From Pedobacter sp. HDW13 (GTDB taxonomy: Bacteria > Bacteroidota > Bacteroidia > Sphingobacteriales > Sphingobacteriaceae), in NCBI RefSeq assembly GCF_011303555.1, contig NZ_CP049868.1, forward strand, positions 372,001 to 436,000: 64,000 nucleotides of DNA, written 5' to 3'. Below, in pieces: positions 8,466 to 15,775 of this stretch (within the stretch, counting starts at the first letter, position 1; the number at the start of each line of letters is the position of its first letter). Under the pieces are notes generated by a model. That model had not been told where the DNA came from. It made no database searches and was given only the letters and a program-made list of their open reading frames with translations. The position numbers and the translations under genes are program-made.

Positions 8466-9095
8466 ATGAAAAATATTAAACCATATCCAACTGAAGAAGA
8501 GCTTCCTCCCATTCAAACTGTTAACTAAGTAGATTTTGCTGGCTGTTATGGCTATGCCGATTATTTGCATTTTACTTTTGAAGAACGTTTGGAAATTATT
8601 AAAGGACATGTTTTCAGAATGAGTCCCGCTGCTTCGCGTTTAAACCAAAAAAATTTAGGAAGGATATATAATCCGATCTACAATACATTAAAAGGTCACC
8701 AATGTGAAGTTTACACTGCACCTTTTGATATACGATTAGCTAAGAAAACACATGAGAACAATGAAGTTATCACAGTTGTTCAGCCAGATATTGTTGTAAT
8801 TTGTGATCAGGAAAAGCTGGATAAGCAAGGTTGTATAGGTGCACCCGATATTGTAGTAGAAATTTTATCGCCAGGCAATAATAAAAAGGAACTAGTTAAC
8901 AAATATGAAGTTTACGAAGAAGCCGGTGTTAAAGAATATTGGATTGTAAGCACTTCTGATAAAACATTCTTCAGGTATATTCTTGATGAAGAAGGAAAAT
9001 TTAAACCTACCAAACTACTAACTAGTGGTGAGAAAGTAACCACCAGCATTTTACCAGGCTTCACACTTATACTGGAAGAGGTTTTCGAGGATTAA
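8466..9095 (+). pseudogene. Uma2-family PD-(D/E)XK endonuclease with in-frame stop
   Basis: Reading from the ATG at 8466 gives MKNIKPYPTEEELPP, a TAA at 8526-8528, and then, in the same frame, VDFAGCYGYADYLHFTFEER. This is the standard N-terminus of Uma2 proteins (YADYL..EERLEIIKG). The downstream part is intact: FRMSPAASRLNQ, QPDIVVICD, APDIVVEILSPGN (catalytic Asp and Glu-x-x region) and EYWIVS. Uma2 proteins are restriction-nuclease-fold proteins of largely unknown role, abundant in cyanobacteria and Bacteroidota. A TTG at 8565 could restart a 176-residue protein keeping the catalytic core, so partial activity is possible. The change looks like one substitution (for example GAA to TAA). 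Confidence 0.8.
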
Positions 9096-9108
9096 ACCTT
9101 TAAAACAA

Positions 9109-9136
9109 AAAGCTCAGGCGTTTATTCCTGAGCTTT
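9109..9136 (-). terminator. Terminator between convergent genes
   Basis: AAAGCTCAGG and CCTGAGCTTT form a perfect 10-bp stem with an 8-nt loop. On the minus strand a T-rich run follows, so it serves mainly slyD; it may also stop the Uma2 transcript. Confidence 0.75.
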
Positions 9137-9158
9137 CCATATCTTATTTATCGATCAA

Positions 9159-9665
9159 TTAGTGACCTGAATGACCATCAGCACCATGTGCATGACCATG
9201 TGCCAACTCATCCTGAGTAGCTTCGCGTACGTTTAAAATCACACCGTTAAATACCAGGTTTTTACCTGCCATTGGGTGGTTTAAGTCTACAGAAATGGTA
9301 TCTTCGTGTACAGCAGTAACACCTGCTCTGAACTGGTTACCGTTGTTATCCTGCAAAGGAATCACATCACCAACATTTGGCAATTCGCCACCAGCTTCTG
9401 TGAACATGGTTTTTGGCAAATCTGCAAAAGCACCTGGATCAATTGTACCGTAACCATCTTCAGCAGATAATTCGAAAGCATATTCATCACCAGTTTTTAA
9501 GCCAGTTAAATGCTCTTCAAATTTAGGCAACATCATGCCTACGCCATATAAAAATACTAAAGGATTTTGCTCATCGGCTTTTTCTACAAAAACCTGTTGT
9601 CCTTCTTCGTTAGTAGTATGCAATTCGTAAGTTAATGCGACTACTGAGTTTGGTGAAATATTCAT
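9159..9665 (-). CDS. slyD: SlyD-like FKBP-type peptidyl-prolyl isomerase
   Basis: 168 residues. The FKBP core has GVGMMLPKFEEHLTGLKTGD and the catalytic-fold segment AEDGYGTIDP; the insert-in-flap chaperone domain lies between about residues 70 and 120 (PKTMF..GDVIPLQDNNG..VDLNHPMAGKNLVF). The C-terminal tail HGHAHGADGHSGH is His-rich, as in SlyD proteins that bind nickel and other metals. It acts in the cytoplasm as a folding helper and isomerase and in some bacteria delivers nickel. Its start codon lies inside the left repeat of the mobile island: the ancestral upstream neighbour was the thioredoxin-domain gene now 14.7 kb away, so slyD has lost its native upstream context beyond about 80 bp. 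Confidence 0.9.
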   Translation of the reverse strand: MNISPNSVVALTYELHTTNEEGQQVFVEKADEQNPLVFLYGVGMMLPKFEEHLTGLKTGDEYAFELSAEDGYGTIDPGAFADLPKTMFTEAGGELPNVGDVIPLQDNNGNQFRAGVTAVHEDTISVDLNHPMAGKNLVFNGVILNVREATQDELAHGHAHGADGHSGH

Positions 9666-9746
9666 CTATTTTTCTTTATTGTAAATACGCTAATGCTTCC
9701 TCAACAGTGTTAACCGGTAATTGGCATACTTTATTTCGGCAAATAT
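9658..9746. repeat. Left attachment-site repeat (attL candidate)
   Basis: 89 bp matching 24351-24439 with five mismatches, four of them clustered at 9684-9690. Identical blocks are 26 bp (9658-9683), 30 bp (9691-9720) and 25 bp (9722-9746). Outside these limits the two copies diverge at once. It covers the first 8 nt of slyD, the short spacer and the last codons of a yyaL-type gene. Confidence 0.85.
9676..9746 (-). pseudogene. Displaced 3' end of the thioredoxin-domain gene
   Basis: Minus-strand translation reads ICRNKVCQLPVNTVEEALAYLQ and stop, matching the C-terminus of the gene at 24369-26377 except that the intact gene now ends EEALTHIQ. This is the original chromosomal end left behind by the insertion; coding similarity stops at 9746. 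Confidence 0.8.
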
Positions 9747-9840
9747 CTTTTAACTTGATTTTACGCTCGTGGAGCAAAGATAACCTAATTATTAGTTTAA
9801 CAAAGAAACTGTTTAATTGTTGTCTAATAGTGATAAATCT

Positions 9841-9867
9841 TAGTACTAGTCCTAAGAATAGTACTAA
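9841..9867. promoter_or_regulatory. TAGTAC repeats at the left end (integrase arm-site candidates)
   Basis: TAGTACTAG (9841-9849) and TAGTACTAA (9859-9867) match the three TAGTAC(T/G)AA copies at 24258-24298 next to the integrase. Sharing a motif between the two ends of an element is what is expected of arm-type recombinase sites. Confidence 0.5.
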
Positions 9868-9878
9868 TTATGCTCACG

Positions 9879-10337
9879 CTATATGATGCCATCATCCGCC
9901 ATACTATAATAACCATTCCCACTTATTATTAAATGATCGTGTATTTCAATCTCTAACAACTTTGCACACTCCTTAAGTTTACTAGTCAATTTAAAATCAG
10001 CATCAGACGGTCTTAAATTCCCACTTGGATGATTGTGACACATTATCAACCCACTGGCATTGGCTTTTAAAGCAACAACAAATATTACTTTGGGGTCAAC
10101 ATAAGTTCCACTAACACCACCCATCGAAATATCTACCAAACCTAAAACTCTATTGCTTCTGTTTAATAAGATGATTTTAAACTCCTCTAAGAAGTTAATT
10201 AACCCCAAGTTCCAATGCTGCATTATGATACTATAACATTGCTTAGAGGTGGTTATTTGCGGTCTATCCACAGGGTTAAAACTAGGCTTGTAGGTTAATT
10301 GAACCTCACATACTTTTAATAATTGATTTTGTTCCAT
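9879..10337 (-). CDS. radC: RadC/JAB-domain protein of mobile elements
   Basis: 152 residues from the ATG at 10337 (MEQNQLLKV). The sequence is the JAMM/MPN metallopeptidase-like domain of RadC: an N-terminal strand with a Glu (EFKIILLNR), then MCHNHPSGNLRPSDADFKLT (His-x-His..Ser..Asp metal motif) and a C-terminal LEIEIHDHLIISGNGYYSM. It lacks the N-terminal HhH region of chromosomal RadC, as usual for the short RadC proteins on Bacteroidota islands. The biochemical role is unsettled; in E. coli the DNA-repair assignment was withdrawn, and mobile-element copies may act on DNA processing or anti-defence. A nested inverted repeat (10366-10470) lies just upstream of its start. Confidence 0.85.
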   Translation of the reverse strand: MEQNQLLKVCEVQLTYKPSFNPVDRPQITTSKQCYSIIMQHWNLGLINFLEEFKIILLNRSNRVLGLVDISMGGVSGTYVDPKVIFVVALKANASGLIMCHNHPSGNLRPSDADFKLTSKLKECAKLLEIEIHDHLIISGNGYYSMADDGII

Positions 10338-10365
10338 ATTGATTTTTTTAATATGGTGCGATGGC

Positions 10366-10470
10366 AAGCTTTAATCAATCAAGTCCAAGAAGCAAACGAA
10401 TAAATAGGATGTGGTTAGGGGCACAGCGTTTATGCGGGAAGTTCTTGGACGCTTCAGCAGATTAAAGCTT
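10366..10470. repeat. Nested inverted repeat upstream of radC
   Basis: Outer arms AAGCTTTAATC (10366-10376) and GATTAAAGCTT (10460-10470), perfect 11 bp; inner arms GTCCAAGAA (10383-10391) and TTCTTGGAC (10442-10450), perfect 9 bp. The order is nested, so one extended hairpin of about 105 nt can form in RNA or DNA, starting 28 nt before the radC start. It could be a 5' leader RNA, an oriT-like site or a replication site. Confidence 0.7.
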
Positions 10471-10585
10471 AACTTTGTTTAATCATTAATTAAATCTCCC
10501 CACCCACTGGCACAATAAAAGAAAAAGGACAATAATTTAACGGCTTATATATGCTGATAATCTATTGTCCTAGTTTAATTACTTT

Positions 10586-10744
10586 ATTAATAAAACTCTA
10601 CTTTTTGATTTGATCGGAAGTTTCTCCCTTTTCAATCCTATCCTGCGGAAATTGTGGGATTTCAGGCAGAGATAATTCAACCCGATCTTGTGGAAATTGT
10701 GGTGGCTGAGGCGGTTGCAACTCGTTTTCTTCTGGGTAACTCAT
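10586..10744 (-). CDS. 52-residue proline-rich protein with duplicated PQFPQDR motif
   Basis: Not recognised. The ATG (10742-10744) overlaps the TGA of the upstream membrane-protein gene as ATGA, so translation is probably coupled, the best evidence that it is real. The protein is acidic and proline/glutamine-rich. PQFPQDRVE (residues 15-23) and PQFPQDRIE (30-38) are near-identical copies 15 residues apart, the first preceded by LQPPQPP. The C-terminus turns basic (RSNQKVEFY). It has no TM helix or signal peptide. Such a peptide could be a soluble ligand or inhibitor for the membrane protein, or a recruiter of proline-binding partners; both are guesses. Confidence 0.6.
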
Positions 10745-11265
10745 AATTTGATATGGTTTAATATTAATAATATATAGTTTATTGCTGTTAAGATTAAAGA
10801 GATAACCAAATACGTTCTTGCCTTCTGTAAATCTTTACTTCTTTTATCGTTAAATATAATGTGATCATCCGTCAAGTCTGCCAATTTTGTTATTATCGAG
10901 TCGTCAAATTTTATCTTATCAGAAACATTAGGAAGTTCGTTGTATTCATTTATTTGTTTCTCATACTTTACGATATCTCCAATATAGGCAAAATTCCTGT
11001 ATGCGAACCCTTTGAAGTGATTATTGAATGATCGCATTATATAAAATATAGCTATAACAAGTACGATACCAATAGATAAAAGCAAAAGATGTTTAAAGGC
11101 AAGTTCAGACCAATTGTGAATGTCTTTCTCATCCTTAACAGTATATGAGTTAGCTGCAACAATAATTGTTAAAATCGTTACAGGCAAACTTACTGCATTA
11201 TCCAAATTTGTTCTCCTTGTTAGCTCGCGGTCATAAAGACTCTTATAAAATGAATAGCTATCCAT
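10741..11265 (-). CDS. Three-TM membrane protein, possible SLATT-like effector
   Basis: 174 residues. The N-terminus FYKSLYDRELTRRTNLDNA is an amphipathic helix, followed by TM helices at about 25-41, 57-78 and 151-171. A charged, probably cytoplasmic helical segment (about 80-148) lies between TM2 and TM3. The layout, an amphipathic N-terminus with a few TM helices and a helical cytoplasmic arm, resembles small pore-type effectors of bacterial immunity such as SLATT proteins, but I cannot point to a diagnostic motif. It is coupled by ATGA overlap to the proline-rich 52-residue protein. It lies 68 nt after the unknown 153-residue gene, in the defence half of the island. Confidence 0.5.
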   Translation of the reverse strand: MDSYSFYKSLYDRELTRRTNLDNAVSLPVTILTIIVAANSYTVKDEKDIHNWSELAFKHLLLLSIGIVLVIAIFYIMRSFNNHFKGFAYRNFAYIGDIVKYEKQINEYNELPNVSDKIKFDDSIITKLADLTDDHIIFNDKRSKDLQKARTYLVISLILTAINYILLILNHIKL

Positions 11266-11333
11266 ATCAGTTGTGATTTAATCGGTGAAAGAACCAACTA
11301 TTAACTAACCGATATAAGTTTCTCTTACTTGGT

Positions 11334-11795
11334 TTATTTCTCATTATCATCTATTTCTCCAATAGTTAAAGAATCATTTAATTTAAATGTGATGCATTTC
11401 GAATTATATATACTTTCTTGTTGAACAATTAAGTACGATTCGTATATTTTAATAAGTCTAAGCTCTTCGGACTCTATAATAAGTAAAGCTTCAACTTCCT
11501 TTTCGTCATTATCGAAAGAGGCGATTCTTATTGTTGCACTACTAGGACCAACTTTATAACTACCAGTTAAATCTTCGAACTTATAACTCCTTACTTCTTG
11601 TAAAATCGACTTACCGTAATTCTCAGCCAAAAGCTTGTTTAATCTTTCTAGCTCACTGATGCCTAAACGATTAGATGAATGATGATGGGTTTCATAAAGC
11701 GTCTCCCTTACGTAATAGTTCACTCTGCTATTTCCTTTGTCGATTAAGCCACTTATCATTGCATCTTCCAGCTTTATTACCTTTCTTAATTTCAT
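11334..11795 (-). CDS. Hypothetical protein of the mobile island
   Basis: Not recognised. 153 residues, soluble, no signal peptide. An N-terminal part with LETH-like and HHHSSNR residues (around 35-42) precedes a helix (ISELERLNKLLAENYGKSIL), then alternating beta strands (SATIRIASF, EVEALLIIESEELRLIKIY, KCITFKL). The mix suggests a small alpha+beta domain. It lies 119 nt downstream of the nuclease gene that ends the six-gene operon, on the same strand, so it may be the tail of that transcript. Confidence 0.45.
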   Translation of the reverse strand: MKLRKVIKLEDAMISGLIDKGNSRVNYYVRETLYETHHHSSNRLGISELERLNKLLAENYGKSILQEVRSYKFEDLTGSYKVGPSSATIRIASFDNDEKEVEALLIIESEELRLIKIYESYLIVQQESIYNSKCITFKLNDSLTIGEIDDNEK

Positions 11796-11914
11796 TTTCT
11801 TTATTATTGAATAACTATTTTATAATTTCCAGAATAGTCCTCATCATTTATATTAAGTATATGCCAAGCTTTTACCTCGTGAGTCAAACTAGTCGGCTCT
11901 CCACAGTATATAAC

Positions 11915-12394
11915 TTAAAAGCGTTTAAATGTAGATTTAGTCCTAGCAACTCTTTCTCTATTTACATCCAGCATTTCAGTGATATGATCAGCCGTTTCAT
12001 CCAAGTGATATTTAACCAATGAGTTAGGAATCCTCAGTGTAAGGTAACCTTTAAGAAAAGAATAATATGTACGTTTCAAATCGGATAGAGCTTGTTTATC
12101 ACTATAATTATGGTGACCACCATCAACTTCAATATTAACTTTGGCTTGTGGTATGGCAATATCTATATGCTTGTAGCCATCAAACTTTTCTAATTGAGCA
12201 GGCACACCACGTTCTTTCAAAGCAAAATATAGAGACATTGCAGGAACAGTGCTAAATAATTCTTGTTGTTTAACCCATTTTTGATGGGGCATACAAAGTG
12301 GTATACCAAAGTAATCATGAGAGTAATCATATACTTGTGAACTAATTCCGCAACCACATTCTAGACAAGCTGCTATTTTGTTGTAAGAGTTCAT
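11915..12394 (-). CDS. DUF559/Vsr-like PD-(D/E)XK nuclease
   Basis: 159 residues. An N-terminal Cys/His cluster (CLECGCG at 10-16, then CMPH at 34-37) could bind zinc. The C-terminal domain carries the Vsr/DUF559 restriction-fold core: HIDIAIPQ (Asp 78), KVNIEVDGGHH (Glu 89, Asp 91, His 94-95) and a final LKGYLTLRIPNSLV strand, as in DUF559 proteins where IEVDG..H is the metal site. It is probably a DNA endonuclease, though a nickase or RNA target cannot be excluded. It is the last gene of the six-gene operon, 7 nt after the protease gene. The vicinity suggests that it is an effector or a DNA-end processor in defence. Confidence 0.75.
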   Translation of the reverse strand: MNSYNKIAACLECGCGISSQVYDYSHDYFGIPLCMPHQKWVKQQELFSTVPAMSLYFALKERGVPAQLEKFDGYKHIDIAIPQAKVNIEVDGGHHNYSDKQALSDLKRTYYSFLKGYLTLRIPNSLVKYHLDETADHITEMLDVNRERVARTKSTFKRF

Positions 12395-12401
12395 CGATTG
12401 G

Positions 12402-13187
12402 CTATTGATTGATTATTTCGTCAATTACTGAAGCCTTCCAAACAATGCCAAGCTGTGCTTGCAATTCATCGTTAGCTCCAATTCTACCTGAATATATACC
12501 GACTAGTTTTGTATAATTGTTACTTAGCTTTCCATCATCAAAGATTGAGACTGCGCGCCTTTCCTTTAAAATGACAGGAGAACCAGACATCCCACTTCGG
12601 GAAGCGGTATCAACAAACATTTTTGGAACTCCACCAATATCAATTACCGGTTCAGATGCTATAGATGCCCTTTTCCAAATTGGGAAGAAACCTCCTCCAG
12701 TATTGTTAAATGGAAAACCCAAGACATATATATCTTGCCCTATATGAACTTCTGTGTCTTCATTGTGGGGTTCAACAAATTGATCTATTGAAAATGCAAC
12801 TAGATTATCTGGCACTACAATAGGTATGGCAACAACATCAACGCCTTGTTTATAAACTGGGTGCTCAATCCACAATTTATTATCTTCTTCATCCAATAAT
12901 CTAATATTTAAAGTAGACCAGCTAATATTTGTTGTGCGCTCACCAACACTATACCTGTTTTTATCGACTAAATAGAGATTAAGATTATTAGGAAAGCAGA
13001 TTGTCCCAGTTAAGAACTCCATTGTTTCTGGATTTTGCCCTGTCACATTATGCCAATTAGTAATTAGATATGATTTTGTATCTCTAATTATTACAAAACT
13101 AGTTCCAAAAGCAAGGTGCGTGTCATCAAATCTAAGATCAATTAGATAAGATGCCCAAGTGAAATTGTCTGATTTTGCGTCTTTCAT
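12402..13187 (-). CDS. Trypsin-like serine protease, cytoplasmic
   Basis: 261 residues, no signal peptide, so it acts inside the cell. The trypsin/HtrA fold triad is complete: His 46 in ITNWHNVTG, Asp 117 in GVDVVAIPI, and Ser 201 in RSGMSGSP, the GxSGxP nucleophile elbow. There is no PDZ domain, unlike DegP/HtrA. Its ATG overlaps the TGA of the upstream one-TM gene as ATGA, so the two proteins are made together and may interact at the membrane. Intracellular trypsin-like proteases without PDZ occur as effectors or activators in several antiphage systems, where cleavage releases a toxic partner; here the HEPN protein, the nuclease or the TM protein are possible substrates (inference). Confidence 0.85.
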   Translation of the reverse strand: MKDAKSDNFTWASYLIDLRFDDTHLAFGTSFVIIRDTKSYLITNWHNVTGQNPETMEFLTGTICFPNNLNLYLVDKNRYSVGERTTNISWSTLNIRLLDEEDNKLWIEHPVYKQGVDVVAIPIVVPDNLVAFSIDQFVEPHNEDTEVHIGQDIYVLGFPFNNTGGGFFPIWKRASIASEPVIDIGGVPKMFVDTASRSGMSGSPVILKERRAVSIFDDGKLSNNYTKLVGIYSGRIGANDELQAQLGIVWKASVIDEIINQ

Positions 13188-13543
13188 AGTTTTACTTTAG
13201 ACTCCAAATATTCAACTGTTAGTTGAGTTTCTTCAAGAATTCGAGGGAACTGATTTGGCACTTGTTTCCATTTCTCCAAAAGCCCTTTTAATGTTCTAAG
13301 ACTATAAGGATAATAACGTTTGAAATGTCTTAGCTCAAAGATAATCGCCGTTTGTCTATCAACGTACATTGTTCCCATCTCATCTTCAGGTTGAACTAAT
13401 TCTTTGAGCAGTTTATGAAACTGCTCAAATTCCTTTAGATTCTGCTCACGCTTTCTTGTATCAAGGTATTGTATTACAGTCCAACAAAATGAGGCTAGAC
13501 CTGCAATAACACTTAATAATACTGTAATATTGATAGTTGCCAT
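13184..13543 (-). CDS. One-TM protein coupled to the protease
   Basis: 119 residues, family not recognised. A single N-terminal TM helix (about 6-26, ITVLLSVIAGLASFCWTVIQ) is followed by a basic stop-transfer segment (DTRKREQNLKEF) and a cytoplasmic helical domain (about 36-119) with FHKLLKELVQPEDEM and FELRHFKRYYPYS. Topology is therefore N-out, C-in. The last 4 nt overlap the protease start. Likely roles are membrane anchor or regulator for the protease, or a substrate cleaved off the membrane on activation; neither is proven. It lies 27 nt after the HEPN gene. Confidence 0.6.
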   Translation of the reverse strand: MATINITVLLSVIAGLASFCWTVIQYLDTRKREQNLKEFEQFHKLLKELVQPEDEMGTMYVDRQTAIIFELRHFKRYYPYSLRTLKGLLEKWKQVPNQFPRILEETQLTVEYLESKVKL

Positions 13544-13570
13544 AGCTCTAATATATAGTTATGATAATGT

Positions 13571-14158
13571 TTATATTCTTGCCCATATTTCTCTAGCTAA
13601 TTGGCGTGACTGTAAACCAAAGCCATTTACTTCCCCTGAAGTAAGAATGATTTTCTGATTTTCCGTATATCTCGGCATTAATCTATTGTCTGCCAGACCA
13701 TTATTATGCATCAAACAATTTCGTATATCATTTACATCTCTAAGATCATTCAGGATATTGATTGTTAACCCTTTTAAGTTCTTCTCTAGAAACTTTATCT
13801 TATCTACAAAGATTAGCCTTCGGGCTTGTTCTTGAGCACAAAAGTCAATTAAATTATCTCCTTTTTCTTTTACCGTCCTTAGATTCACTTTAATCTCATT
13901 CTTGTTAGGATACTTTATAAGGATTTTGATGATTGCTTTAGTTATAAAGTCTTCGAAGTGCGTGAAACCTAACAATAGCGCTGATGTTGTAATATGATTT
14001 AAATAGTTTTCATATTTATAATCGTATAACTGTTCAATTGTTAACCCAAGCTTAAATCGATCATGTGTTTTTATCTGCTTATATATGTGTTCATCGGAAA
14101 CATCAAGAAAGCCAATTAATAAATCTAATTGATTTATTAGGTAGTCGAGATCTGTCAT
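13571..14158 (-). CDS. HEPN-domain protein with R-x4-H motif, putative ribonuclease
   Basis: 195 residues, all helical. Residues 140-157 read RDVNDIRNCLMHNNGLAD, containing the HEPN signature R146-N-x3-H151 (RNxxxH), the active site of HEPN ribonucleases in toxin-antitoxin, abortive infection and RiboL-PSP-type proteins. The N-terminal half has helical pairs with FTHFEDFITKAI, as in the MAE_28990/RiboL-PSP HEPN families, where the bundle dimerises so that two R-x4-H motifs face each other. RNA cleavage is a family-based expectation. No adjacent MNT or nucleotidyltransferase antitoxin is present, so control must come from another operon member. It lies 17 nt downstream of the AbiGi-like gene. 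Confidence 0.75.
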   Translation of the reverse strand: MTDLDYLINQLDLLIGFLDVSDEHIYKQIKTHDRFKLGLTIEQLYDYKYENYLNHITTSALLLGFTHFEDFITKAIIKILIKYPNKNEIKVNLRTVKEKGDNLIDFCAQEQARRLIFVDKIKFLEKNLKGLTINILNDLRDVNDIRNCLMHNNGLADNRLMPRYTENQKIILTSGEVNGFGLQSRQLAREIWARI

Positions 14159-14175
14159 AATATTTGTAATTAGAT

Positions 14176-14913
14176 CTAGAAATCGGTCATAATCTGTTCA
14201 GTAGTTGTAATGCGAGAATACAGCCTCTCTATTTCTAAAAGTGGTGCTGAATTGGCAAATGCCTCACGCAAGGAAGCGATGAATTCGTTAATTTCACTTT
14301 CATCATTAACTATAATATACTTTATGTCCTTCGGTTCAAATTTCAACCTCAAATGGCCTATATTAGCATTAAGCTGAGACTTCTTTTCTTCAGTTAGTAC
14401 AGCGCCTTTAAGAAGTATTTGACCTGCCAGTTCGCGGCTCGGAACATATCGCCATTCTTTCTCATCGGCAAACCTGTAACTTGAATTATTTACCTCGCCT
14501 CGAATTAGTTCTCCTTCATAATTCTTCATATAACGAATAACGTCTACGATTTTATATTCCAAATCTGTTAAATCAGCGATCATCTTTCCATTAAACATTG
14601 CATAGAAAGAACTATGAAATCCTGCGCCTAAAGTAGATTGACTATCGATATAAAGTACAGGATTAAGGCCGTTTGCTTGGGCCCACTCTCTTTTTAAACC
14701 TATACCATATCCTCCGTATTTCGTAATGTGTTCTTTCATTTCTGATAACGGAATGTCGCAAAAGCTAACCATCGGTATTGAATAATGAAGTGCACCATTA
14801 GGAGTCACAACATTCTCTAAGCAATATTTCACTTTAAATCCCTCTTTGAGTATTCCTTTTAGACTGTCAGCACTATTTGTAAAGTGCATTATAGAGTTTG
14901 AACTTAACCCCAT
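14176..14913 (-). CDS. AbiGi-like abortive-infection protein
   Basis: 245 residues. The N-terminus IMHFTNSADSLKGILKEGFKV and the block SIPMVSFCDIPLSEM..KYGGYGIGLKREWA..NPVLYI match my recollection of the AbiGi family, the antitoxin-like half of the lactococcal AbiG abortive-infection system. A later DEKEWRYVP segment is also typical. Related proteins with HFT..L..IL and WRY motifs may have an ADP-ribosyltransferase-related fold, an idea worth testing. No AbiGii-like partner is encoded nearby; instead its gene lies 1 nt after the TIR-like gene, so the usual partner may have been replaced. Family assignment is from memory, not from a search. Confidence 0.6.
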   Translation of the reverse strand: MGLSSNSIMHFTNSADSLKGILKEGFKVKYCLENVVTPNGALHYSIPMVSFCDIPLSEMKEHITKYGGYGIGLKREWAQANGLNPVLYIDSQSTLGAGFHSSFYAMFNGKMIADLTDLEYKIVDVIRYMKNYEGELIRGEVNNSSYRFADEKEWRYVPSRELAGQILLKGAVLTEEKKSQLNANIGHLRLKFEPKDIKYIIVNDESEINEFIASLREAFANSAPLLEIERLYSRITTTEQIMTDF

Positions 14914-14914
14914 A

Positions 14915-15775
14915 TTAAAGTTTATTCAAATCAACATCATAACCAGAATTCCGAAGCTCTTTCGCAATATCAAACTGCCAGTGCGAACTATTCATACTAA
15001 TATAAACAACGCCAGATATATCATTCGGTGTTTCAATATCCCCTTTGACTAAAGCACAGACCTTATCTCTCCCAATTTTACCGATTAAATACCCATGTTC
15101 AAATACTACGTTTTGGCGAGCCCTTGATTTGAGAGAATCAGTTGTTTTGCCTCCTAAATCGCACGGTGTATAGAGTACGATGCCAAATCCGACATTTGAA
15201 TAGTGCTCTATCTTTTCAATAATAGTCTTTCCGGAGCTTGCCTGCTCATGCAATATGATTGGTTTGAATCCTAGTCTTTCAATAAAACGAGCTGTCTCTG
15301 CTTTGGCTAAATCATCATGACCATGAACTATGAACACTTCTCCGGTAGAAACCTCTCTCGCAACTTTAGTTGGTATGTTGGTAATTTCCTTTTCTGACTT
15401 AATAAGTTCTGCCTTTGCCAATAATGATTTTAAGCTAGATAGTTTATAGTTAATCAAATTCCTTTTTGTCTGAAGCTGATCATTTCTTACCTCTCCCATT
15501 TGCCCCATAAAAGTATATCCGGCATCGTTGTAGGATTCAACATAAGTATTATCGGGATAGTTAAAAACCTGTTTTAACATTTCAAAGTTGTAATCATTCC
15601 AGATGTCAACATCATTTTCGAGTGTAGTATAATCCTCTTGACTTACAATTTGACGAGTATGCAATTCTTCGCCAATTCTTATTCTTTCAGTTAACTTACT
15701 TTTGAATTCCTCATTGGTAATTGTTAATATAAAGATTCTTGGGGGTTGTGGGCTTGTATTTTTCTTTGTGGCCAT
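14915..15775 (-). CDS. TIR-like (Cap12/Pycsar-type) nucleotide-binding effector
   Basis: 286 residues. The C-terminal domain (about 146-275) starts EVFIVHGHDDLAKAE, continues GFKPIILHEQASSGKTIIEKIE and VGFGIVLYTPCDLGG, and has NVVFEHGYLIGKIG with Glu 226 at the position of the TIR NADase glutamate. This is the prokaryotic TIR-like domain of Cap12 and Pycsar effectors, which destroy NAD+ when activated. The N-terminal 140 residues (ERIRIGEELHTRQIV, then DNTYVESYNDAGYTF and a helical stretch) are an unrecognised domain that is probably the sensor or oligomerisation part. No cyclase gene lies in the operon, so it is not a standard CBASS or Pycsar locus. It is the first gene of the six-gene operon. 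Confidence 0.8.
   Translation of the reverse strand: MATKKNTSPQPPRIFILTITNEEFKSKLTERIRIGEELHTRQIVSQEDYTTLENDVDIWNDYNFEMLKQVFNYPDNTYVESYNDAGYTFMGQMGEVRNDQLQTKRNLINYKLSSLKSLLAKAELIKSEKEITNIPTKVAREVSTGEVFIVHGHDDLAKAETARFIERLGFKPIILHEQASSGKTIIEKIEHYSNVGFGIVLYTPCDLGGKTTDSLKSRARQNVVFEHGYLIGKIGRDKVCALVKGDIETPNDISGVVYISMNSSHWQFDIAKELRNSGYDVDLNKL

Noticed and set aside
14915..15775. CBASS or Pycsar system
   Set aside because: The TIR-like domain fits, but no cyclic-nucleotide cyclase gene is present in the operon or island.
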